The notes beneath the pieces were generated by a model. The model saw only the letters and a program-made list of their open reading frames with translations, was not told the DNA's origin and did not search any database. The position numbers were made by a program, and so were the translations under genes. Positions 1 through 8,531 of a DNA stretch of 64,000 bases are shown here, piece by piece; positions within the stretch are counted from its first letter, which is position 1, and every line of letters begins with the position of its first letter. The stretch comes from Prevotella sp902465605 (GTDB lineage: Bacteria > Bacteroidota > Bacteroidia > Bacteroidales > Bacteroidaceae): NCBI GenBank assembly GCA_902465605.1, contig CABQNT010000011.1:1-64000 (forward strand), in the 5' to 3' direction.

Positions 1-143
1 AATAGTGCTCAAAAACAAGAATGATAGAGAATGGGTAAGGTTTTGCAGAGGTCTCCATACGCAAAAAAATCTCTGCGCACTTCGTATTGTTACATAACGA
101 ATGTGTGGAAGGAAGACTCATCTCCTCGTGCCCCATACATGAC

Positions 144-182
144 AAAAGTCCGCGATACCTGTCATTGGTATCACGGACTTTT
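144..182 (-). terminator. Rho-independent terminator of the C10 protease gene
   Basis: The arms AAAAGTCCGCGATACC (144-159) and GGTATCACGGACTTTT (167-182) pair with one mismatch around a 7-nt loop. Read on the minus strand the stem ends in TTTT. It lies about 45 bp past the stop codon at 226, as expected for the end of the protease transcript. The rest of 1-225 shows nothing I can name. Confidence 0.75.
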
Positions 183-225
183 ACGGATGGTTTTGCTAAT
201 CTGTCAGCTCTGAAGGGCTTGAGGT

Positions 226-2448
226 TTAGCGCACTTGGAGCGTGTAATCCTCAACCTCCCCGTTGTTGAATTCTCCACAAGGATCTTGATAACGGTCTGG
301 GCTGGCAACAATTCGGATGCGATAGTTCCCCTTTTGAATCGTTGTGGGTACATAGATGTAGCCCGAGAAACCATAATAGGAGTAACGTTCAACTTTCTTT
401 TCGTTTGGCGAGAAAACTCCATCGTTGTTGAAATCGACATAGACACGCCAATACATCTTGCTTCTGGAAGAAGATTTGAAGCCCGGAGTGAGCACATACT
501 TAAAGGACTGCCCAAGACTTGCGTAAGCAATATACGAAGTAAAGTCTGAGTATGAACTTCCGCCTGACACCTTCGTCATGGTGCTAAGACTGATTTGGCT
601 GATATAAGCTGATGAGAAGTTGGCAGCTCCAACAGTACAGTATGTGTTTGGATTGGGTGTCGGGTCAGGTTCAGGATCGGGATCAGGGGTTGGGTCTGGC
701 GTAGGATTAGGGTCTGGATTTGGCTTAGGATCAGGCTTAGGATCAGGCTCAGGTGGAGCTGGTTTCGTGATGACAGCCGTATAATCTTCAACCTCACCAT
801 AAGTAAAGTGCTCGTCAGGTTTAGGATAACTGCCCCATTTTGCACTGACACGCACGCGCGTTTCGCCATTCACAGCGTTGGAGGGAACCTTGAACATGCG
901 GTAGAAATAGTTGTCCGAATTCATGTATTGAGCCAACACGCGCTCGTTGTCCTCAAACTTCTTGTTGCCATTAAAGTCTACCCAAACACACCAGTACATG
1001 GGATAAACACCGTTAGGGAATCGCGGCATGAGCGTAATGTAGTTGCTGCTGCCAGCCTCAAGCTCCACCTTCTTGTTCTGGAAGAACGTGTAGGACGAGG
1101 CTCCACTATAGTTTTGCATGTCGCCTATGCTTACATAATAAATATAAGTGGAGTTAAAATAATCCGAATAGGAGGATGCGTAGCTATCTGTCGGGGTTGG
1201 ATCAGGAGTTGGGTCAGGGGTTGGGTCAGGGTCATTGCCGTCGTTATAGCCTGGAGGAGCAAAGTTTACCACGATGGTTTGCCAGTAATTGAAACCTCCA
1301 GAGCCACCACCAATGCCCAAACCACTTGGGTCGAGTGCGTTAAGCAAGAAATAGCCATCAGAATATCCGCCCCATCCCCAATTGATGTGGAAGTATCCGT
1401 TAGAGCTGTAACCATCACAAACAAAGGAATGGCCACCACCGTTTCCACTTCCAGCATACTGCACGGGTCTACGGTTGTCAAGCTCGTTGCGCACGATGCT
1501 CTCCCACTGAGTAGTAGAATAGTCTGAGCGTTCCAAGCTCGTTACAGCATCAGGATAAGAATAGTAGGTCTTCAACATCTTCGGAACGTACTGCTGATAG
1601 GTGCCGCTACCAGAGGGTGAGAAGCCCATGTCCAAGCCCACAGCCACACCGTAGCAAAGGCTTGCTACATCGTTATTGGATTCGCGGAGTACAGAATACG
1701 GCATGTTCTTCCAATTCAAATCGTAGTTATAATTGAAAGACAGCGTGCCATAACTGGAGTTGTAAGAGTGATAGCCCTTTCCTCGAGCAGGATACTCGTA
1801 GAAACGCATGATTTGGGAGGTTGCCGTAGCGACACAACCCACAGGACAATTATACGGGCAGTAAGCGTTGTAATAAGGAGCTTGGTTCCAATGAATGTTG
1901 GCTAACAACGGACTTACTGATGTCTGCGCATTCATCTCTTGGTTAGTTCCTGCGATGGCTGTCTGCCGCATTTGTTTGATGCGATTGTCTATCTTTACGT
2001 TCTCGTAGGCAAAGCGTATCTCTTTAGAATAGCCGTCAAGCAACTCGCGCATGTTCACAGGTATTTTGTTAGGGTCGAACTTGCCATTGGTGGAATAGCC
2101 CAGAATGGGATAAGTACCCTTGGAGGCAGAAACGACAACATAGCCATCATTACCATAATTGACAATGTAATAGGTAGATCGTTGTGCGTTTGAAGCACGG
2201 GTGTGCGGCTTTCCGTCGGTATAAACCACCTTTAGTTCAGGTATGCCACCTGCCCTGGTCTTCACTTGAGCCACATCACTGTTTTGCTCAAGGAAGGTTC
2301 CTGCGATTTCCAAAGCTTCTTTTTCTTCCACGAAATTACTTTCGTTATTGTTTGTCATGATGGATTGAAATTCATCTGTCTGGCATCCAAAAAGAGTCAA
2401 CAAGCCAACGAAGAAGAATCCATACAATAATTTGAAGAAACGTTTCAT
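226..2448 (-). CDS. C10-family cysteine protease lipoprotein (streptopain/interpain-like) with two GEVEDY domains
   Basis: A 740-residue protein with a lipoprotein signal (lipobox LFGC, lipidated Cys22), so it is probably anchored in the outer membrane. Residues about 40-170 look like the Spi-type propeptide that keeps C10 proteases inactive. The catalytic domain shows CPVGCVATATSQIM with nucleophile Cys205, GGHSFVCDGY with catalytic His340, and HINWGWGG (354-361), the usual C10 signature. After Asp/Pro-rich linkers (407-420 and 565-600) come two related beta domains. Each has an Asp/Asn-rich, calcium-binding-like loop (DFNGNKKFEDNE and DFNNDGVFSPNE), and they end in GEVEDY at 551-556 and 730-735. 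C10 enzymes such as streptopain and interpain A degrade host proteins and mature by self-cleavage. No type IX sorting tail is visible. The gene lies 153 bp downstream of the CDC-like gene on the same strand, so the two may be co-expressed. Confidence 0.93.
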   Translation of the reverse strand: MKRFFKLLYGFFFVGLLTLFGCQTDEFQSIMTNNNESNFVEEKEALEIAGTFLEQNSDVAQVKTRAGGIPELKVVYTDGKPHTRASNAQRSTYYIVNYGNDGYVVVSASKGTYPILGYSTNGKFDPNKIPVNMRELLDGYSKEIRFAYENVKIDNRIKQMRQTAIAGTNQEMNAQTSVSPLLANIHWNQAPYYNAYCPYNCPVGCVATATSQIMRFYEYPARGKGYHSYNSSYGTLSFNYNYDLNWKNMPYSVLRESNNDVASLCYGVAVGLDMGFSPSGSGTYQQYVPKMLKTYYSYPDAVTSLERSDYSTTQWESIVRNELDNRRPVQYAGSGNGGGHSFVCDGYSSNGYFHINWGWGGYSDGYFLLNALDPSGLGIGGGSGGFNYWQTIVVNFAPPGYNDGNDPDPTPDPTPDPTPTDSYASSYSDYFNSTYIYYVSIGDMQNYSGASSYTFFQNKKVELEAGSSNYITLMPRFPNGVYPMYWCVWVDFNGNKKFEDNERVLAQYMNSDNYFYRMFKVPSNAVNGETRVRVSAKWGSYPKPDEHFTYGEVEDYTAVITKPAPPEPDPKPDPKPNPDPNPTPDPTPDPDPEPDPTPNPNTYCTVGAANFSSAYISQISLSTMTKVSGGSSYSDFTSYIAYASLGQSFKYVLTPGFKSSSRSKMYWRVYVDFNNDGVFSPNEKKVERYSYYGFSGYIYVPTTIQKGNYRIRIVASPDRYQDPCGEFNNGEVEDYTLQVR

Positions 2449-2561
2449 CAGCGTATAGGTTTAAATGATGTGTTGAATATGATAATAATAAAGGTAATAG
2501 GAAGTAGAGGAGAGTGCGAATTTTCTTCTGATTCGCACTTTCCGTCTATAGTGTGTAATAG

Positions 2562-2595
2562 TTCTTGGCGGAGAAGTAGATTTCCCCGCCAAGAA
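2562..2595 (-). terminator. Stem-loop between the CDC-like gene and the protease gene
   Basis: TTCTTGGCGG (2562-2571) pairs perfectly with CCGCCAAGAA (2586-2595) across a 14-nt loop, 6 bp past the stop of the CDC-like gene. On the minus strand no U-tract follows, so this may be a partial terminator or an mRNA-stabilising hairpin rather than a full stop. That would leave room for read-through into the protease gene. Confidence 0.5.
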
Positions 2596-2601
2596 AAAAG
2601 A

Positions 2602-4230
2602 TTATTCTGTAGCGTAGCTTACATCAAAGACGATGGAGCCATGGAAGTCCACTGCAATCTTACGGCGTGTTTGCATGCCGAACTGATAGTCTTTTGCATC
2701 GAAAATCAAGTCTTTCAACGTCTTGGTTATAGTCACCGTACCAAGATCATCACCCTTGGTAGTTCCTGCAGCGACTGTGTTACCCAGCGTAACGGTGATT
2801 TCCACCTTTTGATTGAGGAATGCTTCCATGTCCATACCGTTTCTATTCAGCGTAATTGTTGCGGTAGGTGCATCAATTTGGGTGTAAATGTTCGGACCAC
2901 TCATCTTGTAAGCGTCTGAATAAGGAGCTTTGAACAAGGATATCGTTTGACCATTTGGCAATTTCATCGTTGCATTACCCCAAACGTAAAGATCATTTTT
3001 GCTGGCAGCGGCAGCCTCCAATGCGGAAGGTGTAAGTTTGAAGGAAATACGGTTGCACTCGGGTACAAACACAGAAGAAATAATCGGGAATCGATCGGTA
3101 GTAAGCACCTGCGCAACGGAGTTGTCGTCTACATAGCGGAGCGTGTAAGAGATTGGCTCTGCTGTAGAAATAGGCATAGGCTCTGCGAGACTTTTGCGGA
3201 AGCCTTCCCAACCTCCGTCAGCGAGACGCCCGTGTTGTTCAGCCTTGCCACCGATGCAAAGCAGGTGGAGTGCAGACTCATCGAGTATTTTCTTATATTG
3301 TGTCTGCAAGCTCAAACTAAGATTGTCCCAGTTGGGAAGCAATAAACCAATGGCGGCCGTCACCTCGTCATAGGTATAGTTACTGGAAACTAACATGTAG
3401 GCGATACGACCATAATACACGTCACTAACATAAACAGGAATGGTGCCCTCAAAATTCTTTGCTACCTCAGGTGCATTGGCAAGTATACAGCCTGTTGGTG
3501 TATCCATTGAAACGCTATAAACTTTTTGGATGAACTTCAACAGCACATGTGTCTTGTTGCGTTGCCATGAGTTGCTCAAGTCCCATGTAAGTTTTGCCGA
3601 GGTACCGATAGAGCCTGAGAGCTGTACAGAACCAGACCTATCGAGTGTAACCTGATGGTATTCATATTCGGTCATGGCACCTGCATCCTGTGCACCGAAA
3701 GTGAGCCAATCTTTGAGCACATCCTGATAAGAGCTCCAAGTTGGATCGTTAAGAGGTCTGGAACTCAAAGAGCCTGGCTCTCTTGGCACAAGCGTGTTGG
3801 AGATGACTATAGGATTGAGCTTCTGTCCTTTAACGGGCTTGTACTCGCCACTTGTAACGCTTCCACCAACAAACACATGTCCAGGATAAATAGATGTCTG
3901 TGCAGGATTAAAGATCATAAACTCGTTGTAAGCCGTACCTGACTGGTGATAGGTGGTACGAGTGATTTTCACACCAGGAACACCATTAACGAAGTCATAA
4001 GAAGAAGTTTCGTTGCCTGGAGTTGGAGCCGAGGGAACATTCGGGGTTGGTGCACCGCTACGCGCCATACCCACGCCAAGCGAGTAATTGGCAAATGAGA
4101 ACGACTCATTAGGAACTGGGTTGGTGGTCTCATCATCGACCAACGGATCCTCACTCGAACAAGCACAAAGAGCCAAGACGGCTACCATCGGAAGCCAAGT
4201 TTTGGGCGCATGCAGCTTAAAAATTTTCAT
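2602..4230 (-). CDS. Cholesterol-dependent-cytolysin-like (CDCL) pore-forming lipoprotein
   Basis: A 542-residue protein with a lipoprotein signal (LCAC, lipidated Cys24) and a Pro/Thr-rich linker to about residue 75. The body aligns by eye with the thiol-activated cytolysin family. It has IYPGHVFVGGS (114-124), KFIQKVYSVSMDTPT (232-246), PVYVSDVYYGRIAYML (265-280), LLCIGGKAEQH (323-333, cf. perfringolysin VLGGDAAEHN) and PISYTLRYVDDNSVAQV (359-375, cf. PISYT..LKDNSVA). These cover the core pore-forming domain, including the conserved YGR and Gly-Gly. The Trp-rich undecapeptide of true CDCs (ECTGLAWEWWR) is absent and the C-terminal ~100 residues differ, so cholesterol binding is not predicted. 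CDC-like proteins of Bacteroidetes form pores, and some need proteolytic activation. The neighbouring C10 protease is an obvious candidate activator, but that is inference. Only one CDCL is present here, whereas some relatives work as pairs. Confidence 0.88.
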   Translation of the reverse strand: MKIFKLHAPKTWLPMVAVLALCACSSEDPLVDDETTNPVPNESFSFANYSLGVGMARSGAPTPNVPSAPTPGNETSSYDFVNGVPGVKITRTTYHQSGTAYNEFMIFNPAQTSIYPGHVFVGGSVTSGEYKPVKGQKLNPIVISNTLVPREPGSLSSRPLNDPTWSSYQDVLKDWLTFGAQDAGAMTEYEYHQVTLDRSGSVQLSGSIGTSAKLTWDLSNSWQRNKTHVLLKFIQKVYSVSMDTPTGCILANAPEVAKNFEGTIPVYVSDVYYGRIAYMLVSSNYTYDEVTAAIGLLLPNWDNLSLSLQTQYKKILDESALHLLCIGGKAEQHGRLADGGWEGFRKSLAEPMPISTAEPISYTLRYVDDNSVAQVLTTDRFPIISSVFVPECNRISFKLTPSALEAAAASKNDLYVWGNATMKLPNGQTISLFKAPYSDAYKMSGPNIYTQIDAPTATITLNRNGMDMEAFLNQKVEITVTLGNTVAAGTTKGDDLGTVTITKTLKDLIFDAKDYQFGMQTRRKIAVDFHGSIVFDVSYATE

Positions 4231-5009
4231 AATAGACTGATTTTAAATAATTTGTTAATAAAAAAACTATAAAGTCTTTAAAAAACAGCAACAGTATTCT
4301 TGTTTCTTTTTTGTTATGCAGATTAGTAATTATTATCATTGCTTTGCTTATCGTCAACCTTCATGCCTGCAGAGATTATCTTTGAGTTGTCCAGCTAACC
4401 AAGAGAGTACAGAATGTTCTGCAAATGTTCACACGCTTTCATCTCATCAAGAGAAGATACGTTTCAGATATTCAAGGGAGACTAACTCGAATTTCAAGTC
4501 CACTTCTACTTCGTTGGAGATTTTCATCAGCAAGAAAGAGAACACTCCCATATAGTATCAGGCCACGTTGTCCACCTAAGGACTGTGGGAATTGATAATA
4601 CATAGTACATTTCTTTATTATCTTGCCTTGACTCCAAAATGCAACTAAGATTATAATCCGCCAGCAAAAATAATGAAAATCTATAATACCGTAAAAATTA
4701 TAACTGATTTTTTAAGAAAAAAAACAGCTATTTATTTAAACAAAAATACCCAGCAAAAGCCACTCAATCTTAGATTATATCATTAAAAAAGGCATTTGAT
4801 ATTTCAGGTGAATGAGCACAAAATTAAATAGGAGGCATTTCTTTGTAACCGTCTGGCTGGCCTCGTCCTGATGTAACATGCCATTTTCGCAGTAAAGTCA
4901 ACACCTAAAAATGAAACGCGATAGTCGGCCTGCTTCGGATGGCTACCAATGAACGATGCCCCCTGGGATGTGAGAAAACATTCCAGGGGGCATTGCTTTG
5001 GTTAGTGCC
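4231..5009. other. AT-rich intergenic region upstream of the CDC-like gene
   Basis: No convincing gene is present. The left part is the presumed promoter and leader region of the minus-strand CDC-like gene. A minus-strand TAATTTTG (4819-4826), which fits the Bacteroidetes -7 box, is the only promoter-like match I see, and it is about 590 bp from the start codon, so I do not rely on it. The right end holds the hairpin at 4957-4992. Confidence 0.5.
4957..4992 (-). terminator. Strong hairpin after the secreted alpha-amylase gene
   Basis: TGCCCCCTGGGATGT (4957-4971) pairs with ACATTCCAGGGGGCA (4978-4992) over 15 bp with one G-U pair and a 6-nt loop. It starts 18 bp past the amylase stop codon. 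The U-tract is poor on both strands, but position and stability suit transcription termination or 3' end protection. Confidence 0.65.
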
Positions 5010-6818
5010 TTATCGAACGAACAGCTTGCGGTGATTCACCACATACACGCCTTTTTGCAATCCTTGCAGACTCTTGTCCTCGTTTACTTGCGAGCGAACA
5101 AGGCGTCCATCCAGTGCGTATACGTTCACCTTGCGCTGGCCTGTCTGTGCTGAGGGCACCTTGTTGATACCGGTCACCACACCTAAGTTTACACCTGTGG
5201 GATTGTAATATGCGCCATTTTGAAACTTCAAATCGCTGGTTTGTTTGCCACCCGAAGTATTGAAGATAATACCAGTTGGCACTTGTCCTTCGGCAGAGCC
5301 ATTGGTGAAGGTGCCGTTCCATGTCCACTTCCATACCTCGTTACCATTGTCAGTCACACCTACCTTGGTGCATGCCACGCCAGGCCATGCGCCACCCGTA
5401 AAGTTGCCAGCATCGTTCCATGCCCAGCACTTGATGTCGGAGTTCCAGTCTTTTGGCTTTTCAAAGAAAGCACAGGTCTCACCATCATTCACCACACAAA
5501 ACGAAGGAGCATGGAATGTAGCTTGCTCTTCCTTGATGCTTGTTACCTCATCAATGTTGACGACATTGCTGACATACATTTTATAGTTGTCGCCCGATGT
5601 AGCCAACTTCATGCCTTGCGTATTTGCGTCTGTCGTTTTTCCCAATATCAACAGCAAATCGCCTTGGCTACCTTTTACTTTCAGCACGAAGCCATTGGAT
5701 TTGGCATCGGCTTGCACGATGTCGCTGGTATTGCTGATGCCCACAGCACGGCGTGTAGCAATCATCCGCTTGATGGCAGTTTTGTATTGAAGCCAATGTG
5801 GCAGGAACACGCAAGGCGTGCCTGGCATGGCGAGGATATAGGCATTGGCAGCCTCGATATTGGCAAACAGCGGACTGCTGCCTTGCCCATCGGTGCGACC
5901 TGTATCATGATTGTCGACAAACGTTACAGCATATTGCTTGTAATATGAATCTCTTGCCAGACACTCGCCATTGAGTTTTGACCAGTCGCCATTAGAACTA
6001 AAGGCCTCATAAATACGATACTTCATGTCGAAATCGAAGGCGGCAGAGGTAGGAATACCCTCTACCTTGGTGCCGTTAATCCAGTTCTTGATGTTACCTG
6101 TGTTGTCCCAATACTCGCCAACCGAGTACACGGGTTTGGCAGACTTGTTGTACATGCCAATGTAATTGGCTGCAAAGCCTTTGACCATATCGTAACGGAA
6201 ACCTGTGTAACCCAAATCATTCAATAGGAAATCAAGATATGCCTTGATGTTCTTTTGGGCATTTGCAGAGGTGTGATCGATGTCGCGTGCGCCCTTGAAG
6301 TCGTCGCCCGTATCACTGTTGCCTGTCAAGGCATAGCCATTTCGCTCTGTTTCTCCTTGGTCATCCCCTTTGCAAATATCGGCAAGCGACCATGTGAAGG
6401 TTTGCCCTTTCCATGTCTCCTCGGGGAAGTCGCACCAGTTGCGGTTGCCGTTGCGGTGATTGATGACCACATCTTCGATGATGCCCGTGCCTTTTGCTTT
6501 GAAGGTCTTGATCATCTTGCGCAGTTCAGCTTCGCTACCAAATGCGCTATCGTGTTTGAACCACCATATAGGCGCATAGCCCATTTGGTTTTTCAGCGTG
6601 TTGCAATTGCCCGACTGTGGCACCCAAATGAGTGAGAAGTACTTGGACAGCTCATCGGCCTGACTCTCCAAATGGCTCCATTGCGTGTCTTGATAGCTGT
6701 CCCAATAAAAGCCTTGCAGCATCACACCCTTGTAATCCTTGGGCCAACCCTGCGCATGAACGTTGCCGGCGAGTGCCAGCAACAATAATATTAAGGTGTA
6801 TAAATGTTTCATAGTCAT
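5010..6818 (-). CDS. Secreted alpha-amylase (GH13) with CBM26-like module and type IX sorting tail
   Basis: A 602-residue enzyme that hydrolyses internal alpha-1,4 bonds of starch. It has a cleavable signal peptide ending VHA|QG near residue 22. The (beta/alpha)8 domain carries the GH13 residues Asp210 (GFRYD, nucleophile), Glu235 (VGEYWD, acid/base) and Asp305 (FVDNHD). Residues about 450-540 resemble a family 25/26 starch-binding module (WNSDIKCWAWND, GGAWPG). The last ~50 residues (VNVYALDGRLVRS then LQKGVYVVNHRKLFVR) fit a type A type IX secretion sorting domain. I therefore predict cell-surface attachment or release, taking the place of the lipoprotein SusG of Bacteroides. It is the last gene of the susC operon but lies beyond a terminator at 6854-6890. 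Translation could also start at the second Met (6812). Confidence 0.93.
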   Translation of the reverse strand: MTMKHLYTLILLLLALAGNVHAQGWPKDYKGVMLQGFYWDSYQDTQWSHLESQADELSKYFSLIWVPQSGNCNTLKNQMGYAPIWWFKHDSAFGSEAELRKMIKTFKAKGTGIIEDVVINHRNGNRNWCDFPEETWKGQTFTWSLADICKGDDQGETERNGYALTGNSDTGDDFKGARDIDHTSANAQKNIKAYLDFLLNDLGYTGFRYDMVKGFAANYIGMYNKSAKPVYSVGEYWDNTGNIKNWINGTKVEGIPTSAAFDFDMKYRIYEAFSSNGDWSKLNGECLARDSYYKQYAVTFVDNHDTGRTDGQGSSPLFANIEAANAYILAMPGTPCVFLPHWLQYKTAIKRMIATRRAVGISNTSDIVQADAKSNGFVLKVKGSQGDLLLILGKTTDANTQGMKLATSGDNYKMYVSNVVNIDEVTSIKEEQATFHAPSFCVVNDGETCAFFEKPKDWNSDIKCWAWNDAGNFTGGAWPGVACTKVGVTDNGNEVWKWTWNGTFTNGSAEGQVPTGIIFNTSGGKQTSDLKFQNGAYYNPTGVNLGVVTGINKVPSAQTGQRKVNVYALDGRLVRSQVNEDKSLQGLQKGVYVVNHRKLFVR

Positions 6819-6853
6819 TATTTGTTAGTAGTGATGAATATGTGTTTTGGTAA

Positions 6854-6890
6854 AAAAGGCGCACTGTCCACATGTGAGAGTGCGCCTTTT
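6854..6890 (-). terminator. Rho-independent terminator between the susE/F gene and the amylase gene
   Basis: AAAAGGCGCACT (6854-6865) and AGTGCGCCTTTT (6879-6890) form a perfect 12-bp stem. On the minus strand the stem runs straight into a T-rich stretch (TTTTTT). Because no promoter box is visible between it and the amylase start, it may work as a partial terminator that lowers amylase expression relative to susCDE. Confidence 0.75.
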
Positions 6891-6920
6891 ATGATGATTG
6901 TTCTCTACTTCCGCAACGGT

Positions 6921-8510
6921 TTATTGCTCTGTTACGGTAGCAGTTTTGGCTTCTGGATCAAGCTCGATGAGGTAGGTACCTGCACCAATCTTGATATTGT
7001 CGCCACCATCGGTAAGACCTGTCAAGGCACCACCAAGATTCTTTTCCCATGAGGCATCCCAACGGAACTTGTACTCACCTTCCACCATGGTTATAGTGAT
7101 AGACCATTTCTTGGTTTCTGGGTTGTAGGTCATCAACTGTCCCTTGTCCCATCCATCAGGGGTAGCAGATCCGATAATCTCCCATCCTGTCTTGGCAATG
7201 GAGGCTACCATCTTCTTGGTGTTGGCGGTAATGCGATACCAGCCGCCTTCGGTAAACTTGATATTGGCACCATCGCCAAGAGCAAGCTCTGCCTTAGTCT
7301 TGTCCTCGTTCCATTTCACTTCGCCTACGCTTCCCAGCCATTTGCCGTCATCATAGAGCTTAAACTCGGTGTTGGCAGGATAGTAGTAGATGCCCGTGTA
7401 TTGGAAGTCGCGGCTCTCCGACTTGAGTCGGTAAGCAGTTTCAGCGGTCGGGTTCCAACCTTGATAAGAGCCAGGCACTGTCAGTTCTGAGCTTGACAGT
7501 TCGATGTCGGTCTCTTCCATGGTGTAAGTGTACTTGCCAGCAGTAGTTAAGTTGAGCTTCACGATGTATGCGTGTGTCTTGGCCACCTTAAGGTTTTCGC
7601 CACCTTGCGCCAAAACACTTGGATTGTTTTTGTCACTACCATAGTTGATATCCCATCCTTCATTGGCACGGAACTTGAACTCCTTGTCGGTCAACGGTGT
7701 TACCGCCGTCCACATACGGGTGTCTTTATCGTACTCCATCTTGGTGTCTTTGGTCCATCCTCCAGATGTAGCTTCACCAATCATACCCCACTCGCAGGGC
7801 TTTCCAATAGTCACATTGCCATCGGGCGTGAGCGTTACCTCCACAAATCCCTTCTTAGCAGCATCAACTGGATGGTCTTTGGCAAGTACCTTGGTAACGT
7901 CTTTGCCATCAACGACAGCAAAAGTACATTCTTCATCAAACTGCACCCAGCCTTGGTAGGTACCATCACCATCGGGGTCGCCAAGAAGATAAGCCTTGGA
8001 ATAATCCCACTCTGGATAACCCACAGCCACATAAACATAGCTCCAATCAATGTTCACGGTGTTGGGGTCGTAAGGCGTGGCCTTAAAGTTGACCGTGTTC
8101 TGCGCATCGTTGGTCAGCGTCTTGAATGCAGAAGACTTAAGAGATACGGTGAAATCATAGGTGTGACCGGGATAGGCACCTATCTTTGCCAACAGCGAGT
8201 TCATCTCCTCATTGGTAAACGTGAGTTTGTTATCATCGGTGTTCCCTGCCTCAATGCTCTTTTTGTTCTCATTATTGGTAATGGTAACAGTGTATTCAAC
8301 CACTGCACCCTTGCCGTAATTTGCTTTTTCCCAACTGATTTGTGGAAAAGCCTCTGCACTGTTTGCCTTTGTGAAAGTTATCGTGGCTGGATTGACAGCG
8401 TTGAGCTTCGCAGCTTGTTGCAAGCTGAGTACTGGTGTGGTGATGTCATCCGAACACGATGTCATTGCCAAGAAACCAGCTGCAAGAAATAATATATTTT
8501 TTAGTTTCAT
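6921..8510 (-). CDS. SusE/SusF-like outer-membrane starch-binding lipoprotein
   Basis: A 529-residue lipoprotein (lipobox MTSC, Cys19). The N-terminal region (PQISWEKANYGKGAVVEYTV) resembles the Ig-like domain at the start of SusE/SusF proteins. The rest contains repeated beta modules with W-x-IG/GE-A-T...GW phrases (WGMIGEATSGGW, WEIIGSATPDGW), the carbohydrate-binding repeats typical of this family. SusE and SusF bind starch at the surface without cleaving it. It follows the susD gene by 21 bp and is followed by a terminator, so susC-susD-susE/F form the core operon. Its length is nearer SusF than SusE, but I cannot assign it to either. Confidence 0.88.
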   Translation of the reverse strand: MKLKNILFLAAGFLAMTSCSDDITTPVLSLQQAAKLNAVNPATITFTKANSAEAFPQISWEKANYGKGAVVEYTVTITNNENKKSIEAGNTDDNKLTFTNEEMNSLLAKIGAYPGHTYDFTVSLKSSAFKTLTNDAQNTVNFKATPYDPNTVNIDWSYVYVAVGYPEWDYSKAYLLGDPDGDGTYQGWVQFDEECTFAVVDGKDVTKVLAKDHPVDAAKKGFVEVTLTPDGNVTIGKPCEWGMIGEATSGGWTKDTKMEYDKDTRMWTAVTPLTDKEFKFRANEGWDINYGSDKNNPSVLAQGGENLKVAKTHAYIVKLNLTTAGKYTYTMEETDIELSSSELTVPGSYQGWNPTAETAYRLKSESRDFQYTGIYYYPANTEFKLYDDGKWLGSVGEVKWNEDKTKAELALGDGANIKFTEGGWYRITANTKKMVASIAKTGWEIIGSATPDGWDKGQLMTYNPETKKWSITITMVEGEYKFRWDASWEKNLGGALTGLTDGGDNIKIGAGTYLIELDPEAKTATVTEQ

Positions 8511-8531
8511 GATCTGTTTTGTTTTAATCCA

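Noticed and set aside
808..1527. 239-residue plus-strand frame opposite the C10 protease
   Set aside because: It is an antisense shadow of a clearly coding gene with catalytic motifs.
4316..4555. 79-residue plus-strand reading frame upstream of the CDC-like gene
   Set aside because: Ser/Asn-rich without recognisable features, and it lies in the presumed leader region of the opposite strand.
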